Positions 6,608-13,905 are shown, counted from the stretch's first letter. The stretch: 14,441 nt of DNA from Frankiaceae bacterium (GCA_026786045.1 JAJAYV010000189.1:1-14441), one strand, 5' to 3'. A program made the numbers and translations. Notes: a model not told the origin generated them from the sequence alone.

Positions 6608-7657
6608 ATGCCCGACACCACTGCGTCGACCCCACGGGTCGACCGCGTCATCAGCAAGATCGTCGTGCCGGCCGAGCAGTCCATGGTCGCCCTTCTCGGC
6701 AGCCGCGACGAGGTCCTGCGGACCGTCGAGCGGGTGCTCACGAGCGACGTGCACGTGCGCGGCAACGAGATCACCCTCACCGGTTCAGCCCGCGACAACG
6801 CGCTGGGCGTGCTGTTGTTCGAAGCGCTGCTGGCGCTGCTCGGCAAGGGCGAGACGCTCACCGGCGAGGCCGTGGAGCGCAGCGCCGCGATGCTCCGCCA
6901 GGCCGACGGCAGCAAGCCCGCCGAGGTGCTGACCCTCAACATCCTGTCCAACCGCGGCCGCACCATCCGGCCCAAGACGGTGAACCAGAAGCGCTACGTA
7001 GAGGCGATCGACGCACACACGATCACGTTCGGCATCGGCCCGGCCGGCACCGGCAAAACCTACCTGGCGATGGCCAAGGCCGTGCAGGCGCTGCAGGCCA
7101 AGCAGGTCAACCGGATCATCCTCACCCGCCCGGCCGTCGAGGCGGGGGAGCGGCTGGGCTTCCTGCCCGGGACCCTGTTCGACAAGATCGACCCGTACCT
7201 ACGGCCGCTGTACGACGCGTTGCACGACATGCTCGACCCCGACTCGATCCCCAAGCTCATGGCCGCGGGCACCATCGAGGTCGCGCCCCTGGCGTACATG
7301 CGTGGCCGGAGCCTCAACGACGCGTTCATCATCCTCGACGAGGCGCAGAACACCACGGCCGAGCAGATGAAGATGTTCCTCACCCGCCTGGGCTTCGGCA
7401 GCCGCATCGTCGTCACCGGCGACGTCACGCAGGTCGACCTGCCGGGCGGGGCGACCAGCGGGCTGCGGGTGGTGCGCGACATCCTCGACGGCATCGAGGA
7501 CGTGCACTTCTCCACGCTGACGAGCAGCGACGTCGTGCGGCACCGCCTGGTCGGCCGGATCGTCGACGCCTACGCGCAGTACGACGCGGAGAACGAAGCG
7601 GCCCGCGGCCCGCAGCGCGCCCCCGGTCGTCGCGACGACGTGCGCAGGTCGCGATGA
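6608..7657 (+). CDS. phoH: PhoH-family ATPase
   Basis: A 349-residue cytoplasmic P-loop NTPase of the PhoH family. An N-terminal KH-like/PhoH-associated region (residues about 10-110) precedes the ATPase core. Walker A GPAGTGKT is at 144-151, Walker B FIILDEAQN at 240-248, and the sensor segment VVTGDVTQVDLP follows. The C-terminus ends in an Arg-rich tail. PhoH proteins are linked to RNA metabolism and, in some bacteria, to phosphate starvation; the exact reaction is unsettled. The only usable start in this frame is ATG 6608, which has no clear Shine-Dalgarno sequence. The stop overlaps the ybeY start as ATGA, and the conserved phoH-ybeY coupling supports a shared role in ribosome or RNA maturation. 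Confidence 0.95.
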   Translation: MPDTTASTPRVDRVISKIVVPAEQSMVALLGSRDEVLRTVERVLTSDVHVRGNEITLTGSARDNALGVLLFEALLALLGKGETLTGEAVERSAAMLRQADGSKPAEVLTLNILSNRGRTIRPKTVNQKRYVEAIDAHTITFGIGPAGTGKTYLAMAKAVQALQAKQVNRIILTRPAVEAGERLGFLPGTLFDKIDPYLRPLYDALHDMLDPDSIPKLMAAGTIEVAPLAYMRGRSLNDAFIILDEAQNTTAEQMKMFLTRLGFGSRIVVTGDVTQVDLPGGATSGLRVVRDILDGIEDVHFSTLTSSDVVRHRLVGRIVDAYAQYDAENEAARGPQRAPGRRDDVRRSR

Positions 7658-8157
7658 GCATCGAGGTCGCCAACGAGAGCGGCGTCGTCGTCAACGAGGA
7701 GTCCCTCGTCCGCGTCGCGCGGCACGTCCTGGACCGGCTGGGCGTCTCGCCGCTGGCCGAGCTGTCGCTGCTGCTCGTCGACGTGGACCAGATGGAGAAG
7801 CTGCACGTGCGGTGGATGGGCGAGGCCGGCCCGACCGACGTGCTGGCCTTCCCGATGGACGAGCTCGACCTGCGCGGCTCGCGCGGCGTCGCGCACGGCT
7901 CGGGCCACGGCGCGCCCGCAGAGGACGACGACGACGCGAGTCCGGCGGTGCTCGGCGACGTCGTGCTGTGCCCGGAGGTCGCCGAGCGGCAGGGCCGTGA
8001 GGCCGGCCACGGGACCGCGGCCGAGCTCGAGCTGCTCTGCACCCACGGCGTGCTGCACCTGCTCGGCTACGACCACGGCGAGCCCGAGGGGCACACCGAG
8101 ATGTTCGGCCTGCAGGGCGAGCTGCTCGCGAGCTGGCAGGCCGCGCGCGGCCGCTGA
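7654..8157 (+). CDS. ybeY: endoribonuclease YbeY (rRNA maturation factor)
   Basis: A 167-residue zinc-dependent endoribonuclease. YbeY takes part in 3'-end maturation of 16S rRNA and in ribosome quality control. The metal site is the HGVLHLLGYDH motif with H131, H135 and H141. Upstream are the family segments RWMGEAGPTDVLAFPMDE and LGDVVLCPEVAERQ. Between them, residues about 72-96 form a His/Gly/Asp-rich loop containing a run of four aspartates, a variable surface insertion. The ATG overlaps the phoH stop (ATGA), so the two genes are co-translated. It converges on zur with only 14 nt between the stop codons. In many actinobacteria the next gene would be corC; here the zinc operon intervenes. 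Confidence 0.96.
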   Translation: MSIEVANESGVVVNEESLVRVARHVLDRLGVSPLAELSLLLVDVDQMEKLHVRWMGEAGPTDVLAFPMDELDLRGSRGVAHGSGHGAPAEDDDDASPAVLGDVVLCPEVAERQGREAGHGTAAELELLCTHGVLHLLGYDHGEPEGHTEMFGLQGELLASWQAARGR

Positions 8158-8171
8158 CTGACGCCGCAGGG

Positions 8172-8606
8172 CTAGCGACGGCGGCGCGCCGCCTTGCGGG
8201 CGCAGGCGGTGCACGTGCCGAAGACCTCGACGGTGTGCGAGACCTCGGTGAAGCCGTGCGTCGCAGCGACCGCACTGGCCCAGGCCTCGACCTCGGGGCC
8301 CTCCACTTCGACGCTCCGCCCGCAGCCGCGGCAGACCAGGTGGTGGTGGTGCTCGGCGGTCGGGCAGCGCCGGTAGACCGCCTCGCCGCCGTCGGTGCGC
8401 AGCACGTCGATGTGGCCGGCGTCGGCGAGCGCCTGCAGGTGCCGGTACACGGTCGTCAGGCCGACCGACGCGCCGTCGTGGCGCAGCAGGTCGTGCAGCT
8501 CCTGAGCGCTCCGGAAGCCGTCGACCTTGTCGAGCACGTCGGCCACCGCGGTGCGCTGACGGGTCGACCGCAGACCGGGCAGGGCTGGGGCGGTGCTCTC
8601 GCTCAC
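8172..8606 (-). CDS. zur: zinc uptake regulator Zur (Fur family)
   Basis: A 144-residue Fur-family repressor. The N-terminal winged helix (residues about 10-80) contains the recognition helix around LTTVYRHLQALADAG (50-64). The C-terminal dimerisation domain carries HHHHLVCRGCG (86-96). C92, C95, C132 and C135 form the structural zinc site. H65 or D67, C81, H86 and H88 match the regulatory zinc ligands of mycobacterial Zur. Its place as last gene of a znuACB operon decides Zur over Fur, Mur or Nur. The GTG start overlaps the znuB stop in a GTGA arrangement. The C-terminus is basic (KAARRRR). Putting the repressor in the operon it represses gives negative feedback through the Zur-like box before znuA. 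Confidence 0.93.
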   Translation of the reverse strand: MSESTAPALPGLRSTRQRTAVADVLDKVDGFRSAQELHDLLRHDGASVGLTTVYRHLQALADAGHIDVLRTDGGEAVYRRCPTAEHHHHLVCRGCGRSVEVEGPEVEAWASAVAATHGFTEVSHTVEVFGTCTACARKAARRRR

Positions 8607-9481
8607 CGGGGCGTCGGCTCCTTCGTCGTCGTCAGGGCGGGGGGGGCGACGAGCAGGTCGCCGAAGGTCCGGCGCCGATGCCGCACGAGGACGCCGCCGA
8701 CACTAGCCAGCGCGAAGCAGCCCAGGGCGACGACCACGATGAGCGCGCCCGGCGCCGTGTTGGTGTAGAAGGACCCGAGGACGCCGCTCACCGAGGCCAG
8801 CACGCCGGCGCCGAGGGCGACGACCACGGTCGCCCGGAAGCCGCGGACGAGCTGCTGCGCGGTGGCTACGGGCACGACCATCAGCGCGCTCACCAGCAGC
8901 AGCCCGACGACGCGCATCGCGACGGTGACGGTCAGGGCGGCCATGACGGCGAGCAGGAGGTTGAGGGTCCGGACCGGCAGCCCGGCGACCTTGGCGTACT
9001 CCTCGTCGTGGCAGACGGCGAACATCTGCCGACCGACCACGGCCAGCGTGAGCAGCAGCGCGCCGGACAGCACGCTGATGACGACGACGTCGGTCGGCGA
9101 GACCGCCGTCAGCGAGCCGAACAGGTACGACAGCAGGCTCGCGTTGCCCCCCTCGGGCGACAGCCCGATGAGCAGCACGCCGCCGGCGATGCCGCCGTAG
9201 AACATCAGCGCGAGCGCGACGTCTCCGCCGGTGCGGCCGTGCTGGCGTACCAGCTCGATGACGACCGCGCCGATGCTGGCCACCACCACGGCGGTCAGGA
9301 CGGGCGCCGTGCCGAGCAGGAAGCCGAGCGCGACGCCGGTCAGGGCGATGTGGCCGATGCCGTCGCCCATCAGCGACAGCCGGCGTTGCACCAGGAAGAC
9401 GCCGACCGCCGGTGCGGCCAGACCGACCAGCAGCGCGGCGATGAGCGCCCGCTGCATGAAGTCGAAGGCGAGCGGGTTCAC
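8603..9481 (-). CDS. znuB: zinc ABC transporter permease ZnuB
   Basis: A 292-residue polytopic inner-membrane permease of the ABC-3 metal family. About eight hydrophobic segments are visible, starting with residues 11-31 (ALIAALLVGLAAPAVGVFLV). The segment RRLSLMGDGIGHIALTGVALG near 33-53 is highly typical of ZnuB/TroC proteins. The cytoplasmic coupling loop is VVGLLLVSALMVVPVATAQQL. It forms the membrane channel for Zn2+ delivered by ZnuA and driven by ZnuC. The start (GTG) overlaps the znuC stop by 4 nt (GTGA), and its own stop overlaps zur the same way. Specificity for zinc over manganese comes from the linked zur and the three-His ZnuA, not from the permease itself. Confidence 0.94.
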   Translation of the reverse strand: MNPLAFDFMQRALIAALLVGLAAPAVGVFLVQRRLSLMGDGIGHIALTGVALGFLLGTAPVLTAVVVASIGAVVIELVRQHGRTGGDVALALMFYGGIAGGVLLIGLSPEGGNASLLSYLFGSLTAVSPTDVVVISVLSGALLLTLAVVGRQMFAVCHDEEYAKVAGLPVRTLNLLLAVMAALTVTVAMRVVGLLLVSALMVVPVATAQQLVRGFRATVVVALGAGVLASVSGVLGSFYTNTAPGALIVVVALGCFALASVGGVLVRHRRRTFGDLLVAPPALTTTKEPTPR

Positions 9482-10242
9482 CGCAGTCCCCAGACGTGGC
9501 GCGACGACGGGTGCGGCTCGTGCACCGGGTGGGCGTGCTCGGGGTCGTGCAGGTGCAGGTGGTCGGAGTCCGGGGGAGCGCCGTCGTGCAGCACCCGGCC
9601 GTCGGCCATGGTCACGGCGCGGGTGATGAGCGGCGTCATCGGCCCGAGCTCATGCGCGACGAGCACGATCGTCGCGCCGCCGTTCGCGAGCTCGCCGAGG
9701 GTCTCGGCGAGCCCGGCCTGGCTGGCCGCGTCGACGCCGGCTGTGGGCTCGTCGAGCACGAGCAGCTCGGGGTCGCAGGTCAGGGCCCGGGCGATGAGGA
9801 CCCGCTGCTGCTGCCCGCCGGACAGCGTCGACACGCTGTCGCCGGCGCGGTCGGACAGCCCGACGGTGGCGATGGCTCGGTCGACGGCCTCGCGGTCGGC
9901 CGCGCGCGGCCGGCGCAGGCCGGTCAGCGCGAGCCGCCCGGTGGACACGACCTCGCGCACCGTGGCCGGCACGCCCGTGGTCGCCCCGCCGCGCTGCGGC
10001 ACGTAGCCGATCCGCGTCCAGTCGTGGAAGTGGAGGAACGGCGTGCCGAAGAGAGCGAGATCACCTTCGGCCAAGGGGATCAGACCCAGCACGGCCCGGA
10101 TGAGGGTGCTCTTGCCGGAGCCGTTCGCACCGAGGACCGCCACCACCTCGCGGGGCGCGACGTGCAGGTCCACGCCCGTCAGCGCGGCGCGCCCGTCGTA
10201 GGCGACGGTTGCGCCGCGTAGGTCGATGACGGCGTCGGTCAC
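9478..10242 (-). CDS. znuC: zinc ABC transporter ATPase ZnuC with His-rich tail
   Basis: A 254-residue ABC ATPase. Walker A GANGSGKST is at 38-46, the Q-loop at Q83, signature LSGGQ at 140-144, Walker B LLVLDE at 160-165 and the switch H197. It powers ZnuB on the cytoplasmic face. After about residue 222 an unusual tail carries eight histidines (228, 230, 232, 236, 238, 241, 244, 249) mixed with Asp, Glu and Pro, a likely zinc-binding extension. The GTG start at 10242 lies at the end of a triple 8-bp repeat separating it from znuA by 12 nt, and no Shine-Dalgarno sequence is seen. Its stop overlaps znuB (GTGA). The tail is outside the conserved ABC fold, so a role in sensing or buffering zinc is inference. 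Confidence 0.94.
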   Translation of the reverse strand: MTDAVIDLRGATVAYDGRAALTGVDLHVAPREVVAVLGANGSGKSTLIRAVLGLIPLAEGDLALFGTPFLHFHDWTRIGYVPQRGGATTGVPATVREVVSTGRLALTGLRRPRAADREAVDRAIATVGLSDRAGDSVSTLSGGQQQRVLIARALTCDPELLVLDEPTAGVDAASQAGLAETLGELANGGATIVLVAHELGPMTPLITRAVTMADGRVLHDGAPPDSDHLHLHDPEHAHPVHEPHPSSRHVWGLR

Positions 10243-10260
10243 GCGGTCACGCGGTCACGC
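10237..10260 (-). repeat. GCGTGACC x3 tandem octamer at the znuA/znuC junction
   Basis: Read on the minus strand, three perfect copies of GCGTGACC span the last znuA codon, the znuA stop, the gap and the znuC start. Each copy contains a GTGA, the overlap form used at both other junctions of this operon. Deleting two copies (16 bp) would turn the present 12-nt gap into exactly a 4-nt GTGA overlap. The repeat therefore looks like a slippage expansion. Confidence 0.8.
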
Positions 10261-11136
10261 GCAGTCCAGGGCGGTCTGCAGCGACTGCAGGTTGGTGCGC
10301 ATCGCGCTCACGTAGTCGCCGGTCTCCGGAGCGCCCTCCAGCGGGCTGAGAACGACCGCCTCGGCGCCGACCTCGCGGGCCAGCGACTCGGCCACGCGCG
10401 GGCTGGCGGTCTCCTCGAAGAAGATGGTCGTCACGCCGTTCTCCTGCGCGTAGGTGGCCACCTCGGCCAGGCGCCCGGGGGAGGCCTCGTCGTCGGGCGA
10501 CAGACCGGCGAGCGAGACCTGCTCCAGACCGTACGCGCCGGCCAGGTAGCCGAACGCGTCGTGGCTGGTGACGATCTCCTGCCGCGCGCAGGAGCTCAGT
10601 CCGCTGCGCAGCTCCCCGTCGAGCTCGCCCAGCTCAGCCTGCAGTGCCGCCGCCCGCTCCTGGAACGCGTCCGCCCGGTCGGGGTCGAGCTCGGCCAGCT
10701 CGTCGGCGAGCGCGCCTGCGATGGTGCCCAGGCGCACCGGGTCGAGCCAGACGTGCGGGTCCTGACCGCCCTCGCCCTCGCGCAGCTCGACGGTGGTCAG
10801 CACGTCCAGCGCCTTGTCCGCCGCCTGCTGCTCGACGGCCTCGTCGACCGCCGGCTGGAAGCCCTCGGAGTAGACGACCAGGTCGGTCTCGGACAGGCCC
10901 GCGACCTGCTGGGGTGTGAGCTCGAGGTCGTGCGGCTCGCCCCCCGGCTTGGTGAGGTTCACCACGTCGACGTCCGGACCGCCGACCCGCTCGGCCACGA
11001 ACGCGTACGGGTAGAAGCCGACCGAGACCTCGAGCCGATCGCCTGCCTGCTCGGCGTCCCCGCCGTCGGCGGTTCCTCCGCAGGCGCTGAGCAGGAGGGT
11101 GGCGGTCAGGACGGTGGCAGCGGTCTTCAGGTGCAT
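10255..11136 (-). CDS. znuA: zinc ABC transporter substrate-binding lipoprotein ZnuA
   Basis: A 293-residue cluster-9 (ZnuA-type) metal-binding lipoprotein. The signal peptide MHLKTAATVLTATLLLSAC has lipobox LSAC (16-19) and lipidation Cys19, so it is anchored outside the membrane. Metal ligands are H69 (GEPHD), H128 (DPHVW) and H192 (TSHDAF), the three-His arrangement of zinc-specific members. C183 and C292 could form the C-terminal disulfide known in ZnuA. The segment before H128 (LREGEGGQDPH) is short and acidic; the long His/Asp-rich loop seen in many ZnuAs is missing. ATG 11136 is chosen over the longer frame from 11172 because it starts the signal peptide and lies 7 nt from a consensus -10. 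It is first in the operon and overlaps a Zur-like box upstream. Confidence 0.93.
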   Translation of the reverse strand: MHLKTAATVLTATLLLSACGGTADGGDAEQAGDRLEVSVGFYPYAFVAERVGGPDVDVVNLTKPGGEPHDLELTPQQVAGLSETDLVVYSEGFQPAVDEAVEQQAADKALDVLTTVELREGEGGQDPHVWLDPVRLGTIAGALADELAELDPDRADAFQERAAALQAELGELDGELRSGLSSCARQEIVTSHDAFGYLAGAYGLEQVSLAGLSPDDEASPGRLAEVATYAQENGVTTIFFEETASPRVAESLAREVGAEAVVLSPLEGAPETGDYVSAMRTNLQSLQTALDCA

Positions 11137-11143
11137 GACGACG

Positions 11144-11172
11144 ACCTTATCCGAATCGACAATCGTTGCCAA
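11144..11172 (-). promoter_or_regulatory. znuA promoter, leaderless type
   Basis: On the minus strand, -35 TTGGCA (11172-11167) and -10 TAAGGT (11149-11144) are separated by exactly 17 nt, close to the actinobacterial TTGACA/TAnnnT consensus. Only 7 nt separate the -10 from the ATG at 11136, so the transcript should start at, or within a base of, the start codon. This drives the whole znuACB-zur operon. Confidence 0.7.
11157..11171 (-). promoter_or_regulatory. putative Zur box
   Basis: The minus-strand 15-mer TGGCAACGATTGTCG is an imperfect inverted repeat (GGCAA-CGA-TTGTC core). It agrees at about 11 of 15 positions with the TGAAAACGATTTTCA-like Zur sites of actinobacteria, as I recall the consensus. 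It overlaps most of the -35 and the upstream half of the promoter spacer, so zinc-loaded Zur would exclude RNA polymerase. The opposite edge is close to the divergent corC side. Confidence 0.6.
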
Positions 11173-11250
11173 CTAGGGTTCATGCCGCCCCTTCCGTACG
11201 CTCTGCCTCGACATGGACAGCCTTTCCCACCTGCGCGTCGCACCGGTCGG

Positions 11251-12534
11251 ATGACCAGCACCGAGGTCCTGCCGCTCGTCGTCGCCGTCGGCTTCGTGCT
11301 GCTCGCGGGGCTGCTCGGCAGTCTGGAGGCCGCGCTGGCGCGCGTCTCGCGGGTCCGCGTCGAGGAGCTGGTCCGCGAGGGCAGGTCCGGGGCCGGCCGC
11401 CTGCAGCAGGTCATGTCCGACCCGCCGCGGTCGCTCAACCTCCTGCTGCTCCTGCGGGTCATCTTCGAGCTGTCGGCCGCCGGCGTCGTCGTGTCGTACT
11501 GCGTCGACCGCATCGACGGCTCGCTCGCGGTGGTCCTGGCAGTGGCCGTGATGACCGTCGTCAGCTACGTCTTCGTGGGCGTGGCCCCGCGCACCATCGG
11601 CCGCCAGCAGGCCGAGCGGGTGGCCCTCGGCGGGGCGGGAGTGGCGCTGCTGCTCACCCGCGTCTTCGGTCCGCTGCCGACGTTGCTCATCCTCATCGGC
11701 AACGCGCTCACCCCGGGCAAGGGCTTCCGCGAGGGGCCGTTCTCCTCCGAGGCCGAGCTGCGCGACCTGGTCGAGATCGCCCAGGAGCGCGGCGTCGTGG
11801 AGCGCTCCGAGCGCGACATGATCAACTCGGTGTTCGAGCTGGGCGACACGATCGTGCGTGAGGTGATGGTGCCGCGCCCGGACATCGTGACGATCGAGCG
11901 CGGCAAGACCGTGCGGCAGGCGCTGAACCTCGCGCTGCGCAGCGGGTTCAGCCGCATCCCTGTCGTCGGCGACAACGCCGACGACGTCCTCGGCGTGGCC
12001 TACCTCAAGGACCTCGTCCGCAAGGAGCGCAGCGAGGGCGGCGGCACGGTCAAGGTCGAGGACGCCATGCGCGAACCGGTCTTCGTGCCGGAGAGCAAGC
12101 CGATCGACGAGCTGCTGCGCGAGATGCAGGCCGAGCTCGGCCACATCGCCGTCGTCGTCGACGAGTACGGCGGCACCGCCGGGCTTGTCACCATCGAGGA
12201 CGTCCTCGAGGAGATCGTCGGGGAGATCACCGACGAGTACGACCGCGAGACCCCGCCGGTCGAGGAGGTCGACGAACGCACCCGTCGGGTGACCGCCAGG
12301 CTGCCCGTCGAGGACCTCGAGGAGCTCTACGGCGTCGAGCTCGAGAAGGACGACGTCGAGACCGTGGGCGGGCTGATGGCCATGCTGCTCGGACGGGTGC
12401 CGATCCCTGGCGCGACCGTCCGGGTGTCAGGGCTGCAGCTCGTCGCCGAGAGCGCGAAGGGCCGGCGCAACCGCATCGGCACCGTCCTCGTCACGCGTGA
12501 CATGCCCAACCCGCAGGAGGAGAACCGTGCCTGA
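11251..12534 (+). CDS. CNNM/CorC-family membrane protein (DUF21-CBS-CorC_HlyC)
   Basis: A 427-residue hemolysin-C-like transporter-associated protein. The DUF21 (CNNM) membrane domain has about four hydrophobic segments: residues about 5-25, 65-85, 92-112 and 127-150. Two CBS domains follow (about 195-320), starting near REVMVPRPDIVTIERG and containing VVVDEYGGTAGLVTIEDVLEEIVGEI. The C-terminal CorC_HlyC domain starts near RRVTARLPVEDLEELYGVEL. The family is tied to Mg2+/Co2+ export or homeostasis; the actinobacterial orthologue beside era is often labelled hemolysin. ATG 11251 places the start at the first membrane helix; ATG 11182 is an in-frame alternative adding a Pro/Arg-rich 23 residues. 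It starts a divergent unit opposite znuA. The stop overlaps the next gene by 8 nt. Confidence 0.9.
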   Translation: MTSTEVLPLVVAVGFVLLAGLLGSLEAALARVSRVRVEELVREGRSGAGRLQQVMSDPPRSLNLLLLLRVIFELSAAGVVVSYCVDRIDGSLAVVLAVAVMTVVSYVFVGVAPRTIGRQQAERVALGGAGVALLLTRVFGPLPTLLILIGNALTPGKGFREGPFSSEAELRDLVEIAQERGVVERSERDMINSVFELGDTIVREVMVPRPDIVTIERGKTVRQALNLALRSGFSRIPVVGDNADDVLGVAYLKDLVRKERSEGGGTVKVEDAMREPVFVPESKPIDELLREMQAELGHIAVVVDEYGGTAGLVTIEDVLEEIVGEITDEYDRETPPVEEVDERTRRVTARLPVEDLEELYGVELEKDDVETVGGLMAMLLGRVPIPGATVRVSGLQLVAESAKGRRNRIGTVLVTRDMPNPQEENRA

Positions 12535-12883
12535 CCTCGACCCCGAGGACGTCAAGATCGTGACGCTGGCGAGGGGGGCCCGGCTGCGGGCGCACGCGCC
12601 GCACACGGGCGTGGCCGAGGGTGCGGCGGTGCGAGACGCCGACGGCCGGACCTACGCCGGGGCGACGGTCGAGAACCGCGACCCGTGCCTGACCACCTCC
12701 GCCCTGCGCGCGGCCGTCGTAGCCGCCGCCTCCAGCGGCGCACGCGCCTTCGAGGCCGCTGCGGTCGTGGGCGGAGCGCTCGTCTCCGCGGCCGACGTCG
12801 CGCTGCTCCGCGAGTTCGGCGTCGGCGTCCCGCTGCTGCTCGCGGGCGATGACGGGGTCGTGCACCACACCGTCACCACCTGA
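12527..12883 (+). CDS. cytidine-deaminase-like fold protein, catalytic residues lost
   Basis: A 118-residue protein resembling a small cytidine deaminase. The strand EGAAVRDADGRTYAGATVEN (residues 31-50) keeps the VEN that contacts ribose. The zinc-binding C-A-E that should follow is S58-A59-L60, and the P-C-x-x-C pair is replaced by SAADVAL. With no zinc ligands or proton-shuttling Glu it cannot deaminate. An equivalent gene sits between corC and era in other actinobacteria (for example the Rv2365c position in M. tuberculosis), so this is a conserved non-enzymatic member, not a local mutant. GTG 12527 has a strong AGGAGG about 6 nt upstream. It overlaps corC by 8 nt. Its role is unknown; the constant link to era suggests ribosome or RNA work. 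Confidence 0.82.
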   Translation: MPDLDPEDVKIVTLARGARLRAHAPHTGVAEGAAVRDADGRTYAGATVENRDPCLTTSALRAAVVAAASSGARAFEAAAVVGGALVSAADVALLREFGVGVPLLLAGDDGVVHHTVTT

Positions 12884-12935
12884 CCGCCCGCCGTCGGACC
12901 CGGGCCGAGCGCCGGCTCTGGGAGGATGGTCGACC

Positions 12936-13847
12936 GTGACCCCCACTCCGCCGGGCTTCCGCTCCGGCTTCGCCTGCTTCGTCGGGCGTCCCAACGCCGG
13001 CAAGTCGACCCTGACCAACGCCCTCATCGGGCAGAAGGTCGCCATCACGAGCAGCCGGCCGCAGACCACGCGGCACGCTGTGCGCGGCATCGTGCACCGC
13101 CCCGACGCCCAGCTCGTGCTCGTCGACACCCCCGGTCTGCACAAGCCGCGCACGCTGCTGGGCCAGCGGCTAAACGCCATCGTCCGCGAGACCTACGCCA
13201 GCGTGGACACCATCTGCTTCTGCGTGACCGCCGACGACAAGATCGGCCCTGGTGACCGCTTCATCGCCGCAGAGCTCGCGCAGGTCACGACACCGGTCAT
13301 CGCGGTCGTCACCAAGACCGACAAGGTGTCCAAGCAGCAGGTCGGGGAGCAGCTGCTCGCCGTCTCGCAGCTCGCCGACTGGGCCGAGATCGTGCCCACC
13401 AGCGCGGTCTCGGACTTCCAGGTGGGGCTGCTGGCCGACCTGCTCGTCGCGCGCCTGCCCGAGGGGCCGGCGCTGTTCCCGGACGGCGAGCTCACCGACG
13501 AGCCCGAGCAGGTGATGATCGGCGAGCTCATCCGCGAGGCGGCCCTCGAGGGCGTCCGCGACGAGCTCCCGCACTCCCTCGCCGTCACCGTCGAGGAGAT
13601 GAACCTGCGGGAGGACCGCCCGGAGGACAAGCCGCTCCTGGACGTCTTCGCGACCGTCCACGTCGAGCGCGACAGCCAGAAGGCGATCGTCCTCGGTACG
13701 GGCGGCGCCCGGCTCAAGGGCGTCGGCACGACAGCACGGCACCAGATCGAGTCGCTGCTGGGGATGCGGGTGTTCCTCAACCTGCACGTCACCGTCTCCA
13801 AGGACTGGCAGAAGGACCCCAAGCAGCTGCGCAAGCTCGGCTTCTAG
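12936..13847 (+). CDS. era: GTPase Era
   Basis: A 303-residue ribosome-assembly GTPase that binds 16S rRNA near its 3' end. G1 GRPNAGKS is at 17-24, the G2 switch Thr pair lies in RPQTTRH, G3 DTPG is at 64-67, G4 TKTD at 126-129 (Thr in place of the common Asn) and G5 PTSAVS follows. The C-terminal KH RNA-binding domain has the motif IVLGTGGARLKGVG and ends in KQLRKLGF. The GTG at 12936 has GGAGG at 12921-12925, 10 nt away. A GATGGT at 12925-12930 could instead be a weak -10 for a leaderless start. The gap to the previous gene is 52 nt. Together with YbeY and RsmE it makes this locus rich in small-subunit maturation factors. Confidence 0.97.
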   Translation: MTPTPPGFRSGFACFVGRPNAGKSTLTNALIGQKVAITSSRPQTTRHAVRGIVHRPDAQLVLVDTPGLHKPRTLLGQRLNAIVRETYASVDTICFCVTADDKIGPGDRFIAAELAQVTTPVIAVVTKTDKVSKQQVGEQLLAVSQLADWAEIVPTSAVSDFQVGLLADLLVARLPEGPALFPDGELTDEPEQVMIGELIREAALEGVRDELPHSLAVTVEEMNLREDRPEDKPLLDVFATVHVERDSQKAIVLGTGGARLKGVGTTARHQIESLLGMRVFLNLHVTVSKDWQKDPKQLRKLGF

Positions 13848-13876
13848 GCCGCCCGGGACGAGGACGGCTCGGCGTG

Positions 13877-13905
13877 CTGACCGGGCCGCCGCGCCGGACT
13901 AGCGT
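13877..13905 (+). promoter_or_regulatory. recO promoter, leaderless type
   Basis: A -35-like CTGACC (13877-13882) and a -10 TAGCGT (13900-13905, TAnnnT) are separated by 17 nt. Six bases later comes the GTG of recO at 13912, so the predicted transcription start is the start codon itself. The GCAGG before the GTG is too close to act as a normal ribosome binding site. Confidence 0.55.

Noticed and set aside
8180..8193. Perfect palindrome GGCGGCGCGCCGCC near the zur stop, considered as a terminator
   Set aside because: It lies within the Ala/Arg codons of zur, has no T-tract, and such GC palindromes arise readily here. It might still slow convergent transcription, but there is no support.
8678..10006. 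442-residue plus-strand frame across znuB/znuC
   Set aside because: Shadow of the two minus-strand transporter genes; composition is Gln/Asp/His/Arg repeats with no fold.
10561..11250. Upstream extension of the corC frame, antisense to znuA
   Set aside because: It lies opposite the znuA coding sequence and promoter. The CNNM domain starts at 11251.
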